From: Lachnoclostridium sp. UBA933
Lineage (GTDB): Bacteria > Bacillota > Clostridia > Lachnospirales > Lachnospiraceae
Reading direction: 5' to 3'
NCBI GenBank assembly: GCA_002293545.1
Contig: DBDL01000192.1
Coordinates: 486-7,917 of the forward strand
Length of the DNA: 7,432 bases
Below, one piece after another: positions 6,708 through 7,432 of the stretch. The first letter of the stretch is position 1. Each line of letters starts with the position of its first letter. A model generated the notes under the pieces. It was given only the letters and a program-made list of their open reading frames with translations. It was not told where the DNA came from and made no database searches. The position numbers and the translations under genes are program-made.

Positions 6708-7432
6708 ATGCTGTTTCTTCAATTCGGGGAAAACAGTCCGGTTATCATCGGGCAAACCCAGCATTGCGGTAACCGTATGCCTTGGAATGACATAAGTAAG
6801 TATATCCCCCCTCAATTCAACCTTATCAAAAACGGCAGCTCACTATTTTTTCCGCTGAATTTACCGTATCACAATGAGGGACTGGACAGAATACAGTCCG
6901 AAATCATTTATCAAATAAAAAACCTGCCTCATTGCGGCAATAATATTTACAAATCATGGATTACTGTCCGACGCGAACTCCAAAAACAGACTGATTTCTG
7001 TATCACTTACAACCAGTTTAAGAAGATATGCCAAAGGATTGCTCCAAAAAGCTTTACCCAAGAGATTGATTACAGCATGTGCTGTCAATTCCTGCACAAT
7101 ACCGGTTCACTATTTTGGTATCACAAAAATGAAACACTGAAAGAACAGGTTGTACTGCGCCCGCAATTGGCAGTTGATGCCGTGTACAAACTGATTGATG
7201 ATCAGGATATAAAAGAAAGGCTGGGAAATATTTTGCCGGAAGACTTCCGGCGTCTTTGGTCGGACGAGCGTTATATTGATTTTCATTCTACCCTAAAAAA
7301 TATGTTATATGAATTCAAAGTGGCTTTCCAAAAGAAGTATCGTAAAAATGAATATATATTGCCCGCTTTATTAGAGTCGATACCGAAAGAAAACCATTGG
7401 CTGAACGGGGAGTATCTATCTGCAGAGTATAG
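6708..7432 (+). pseudogene. 5'-truncated ROCO protein (end of Roc GTPase plus COR domain), runs off window
   Basis: An open frame continues from the TGA at 6687-6689 to the window end with no stop; 241 residues are counted from the first ATG (6708). Residues 5-13 (QFGENSPVI) resemble the G4 strand region of a Roc domain, although the expected N/TKxD reads QTQHC here. Residues 58-66 (GLDRIQSEI) resemble its last helix. The COR domain follows: SWITVRREL (83-91), FLHNTGSLFWYH (128-139), VVLRPQLAVDAVYKLID (148-164), GNILPEDFRRLW (173-184) and YILPALLESIP (216-226). Together these are the order and spacing of COR. ROCO proteins are multidomain GTPases, usually with leucine-rich repeats before Roc. 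Here the LRRs, P-loop and switch regions are absent: the upstream DNA has stops in this frame and the cupin gene on the other strand. The ATG at 6708 has no ribosome site at a useful distance (GAGG is 16 nt away). A truncated remnant is the best reading; a short expressed COR protein cannot be excluded. Confidence 0.72.

Noticed and set aside
6528..6815. 95-codon minus-strand frame upstream of and overlapping the cupin start
   Set aside because: It overlaps the cupin gene start and its ribosome site in another frame, has no recognisable domain, and lies antisense to the Roc-COR frame, which shows clear homology.

Overview
The window looks like a chromosomal segment of a Gram-positive Firmicute, most likely a Clostridia member. 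The reasons are moderate GC, strong AGGAG-type ribosome binding sites, sigma-A promoters with TTGACA and 17-bp spacers, a GAAC-N4-GTTC LexA box of the Firmicutes type, and a NiCo-type (czcD motif) riboswitch. This is inference; no taxonomic marker gene is present.

Layout. Positions 2-2089 (minus) hold most of a UvrA paralogue that runs off the left edge. Its two ABC ATPase heads are clear, but it is shorter than canonical UvrA and appears to lack the UvrB-binding domain, as in UvrA2/DrrC-type proteins. It has its own near-consensus promoter with a LexA (SOS) box just downstream of the start point. Divergent from it, 2368-3249 (plus) encodes a short MFS transporter with about ten membrane segments instead of twelve, apparently from an in-frame loss of TM5-TM6. 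Its stop codon lies 9 bp from the stop of a convergent P-type ATPase gene (3259-5778, minus).

The ATPase has a complete catalytic core. Its leader (about 5852-5991) contains a consensus promoter, an aptamer that I recognise by motif order as a NiCo riboswitch, and an intrinsic terminator whose 5' arm is shared with aptamer helix P4. This is a metal-responsive ON switch, so the ATPase is more likely a transition-metal (Co2+/Ni2+/Fe2+) exporter than a calcium pump. Upstream, 6082-6561 (minus) encodes a single-domain cupin with no visible terminator before the ATPase promoter.

The right end (about 6708-7432, plus) is an open frame that runs off the window. It encodes the tail of a Roc GTPase domain and a COR domain, the core of a ROCO protein. 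The LRR region and the P-loop/switch part of Roc are missing upstream, and the cupin gene lies there on the opposite strand. It is best read as a 5'-truncated gene remnant.

Functional picture: one stress-inducible DNA/drug-damage module (UvrA-like under LexA, with a divergent degenerate exporter), one metal-efflux unit under riboswitch control, a small cupin enzyme or binding protein, and a ROCO remnant. I see no tRNA, rRNA, CRISPR array or insertion sequence.
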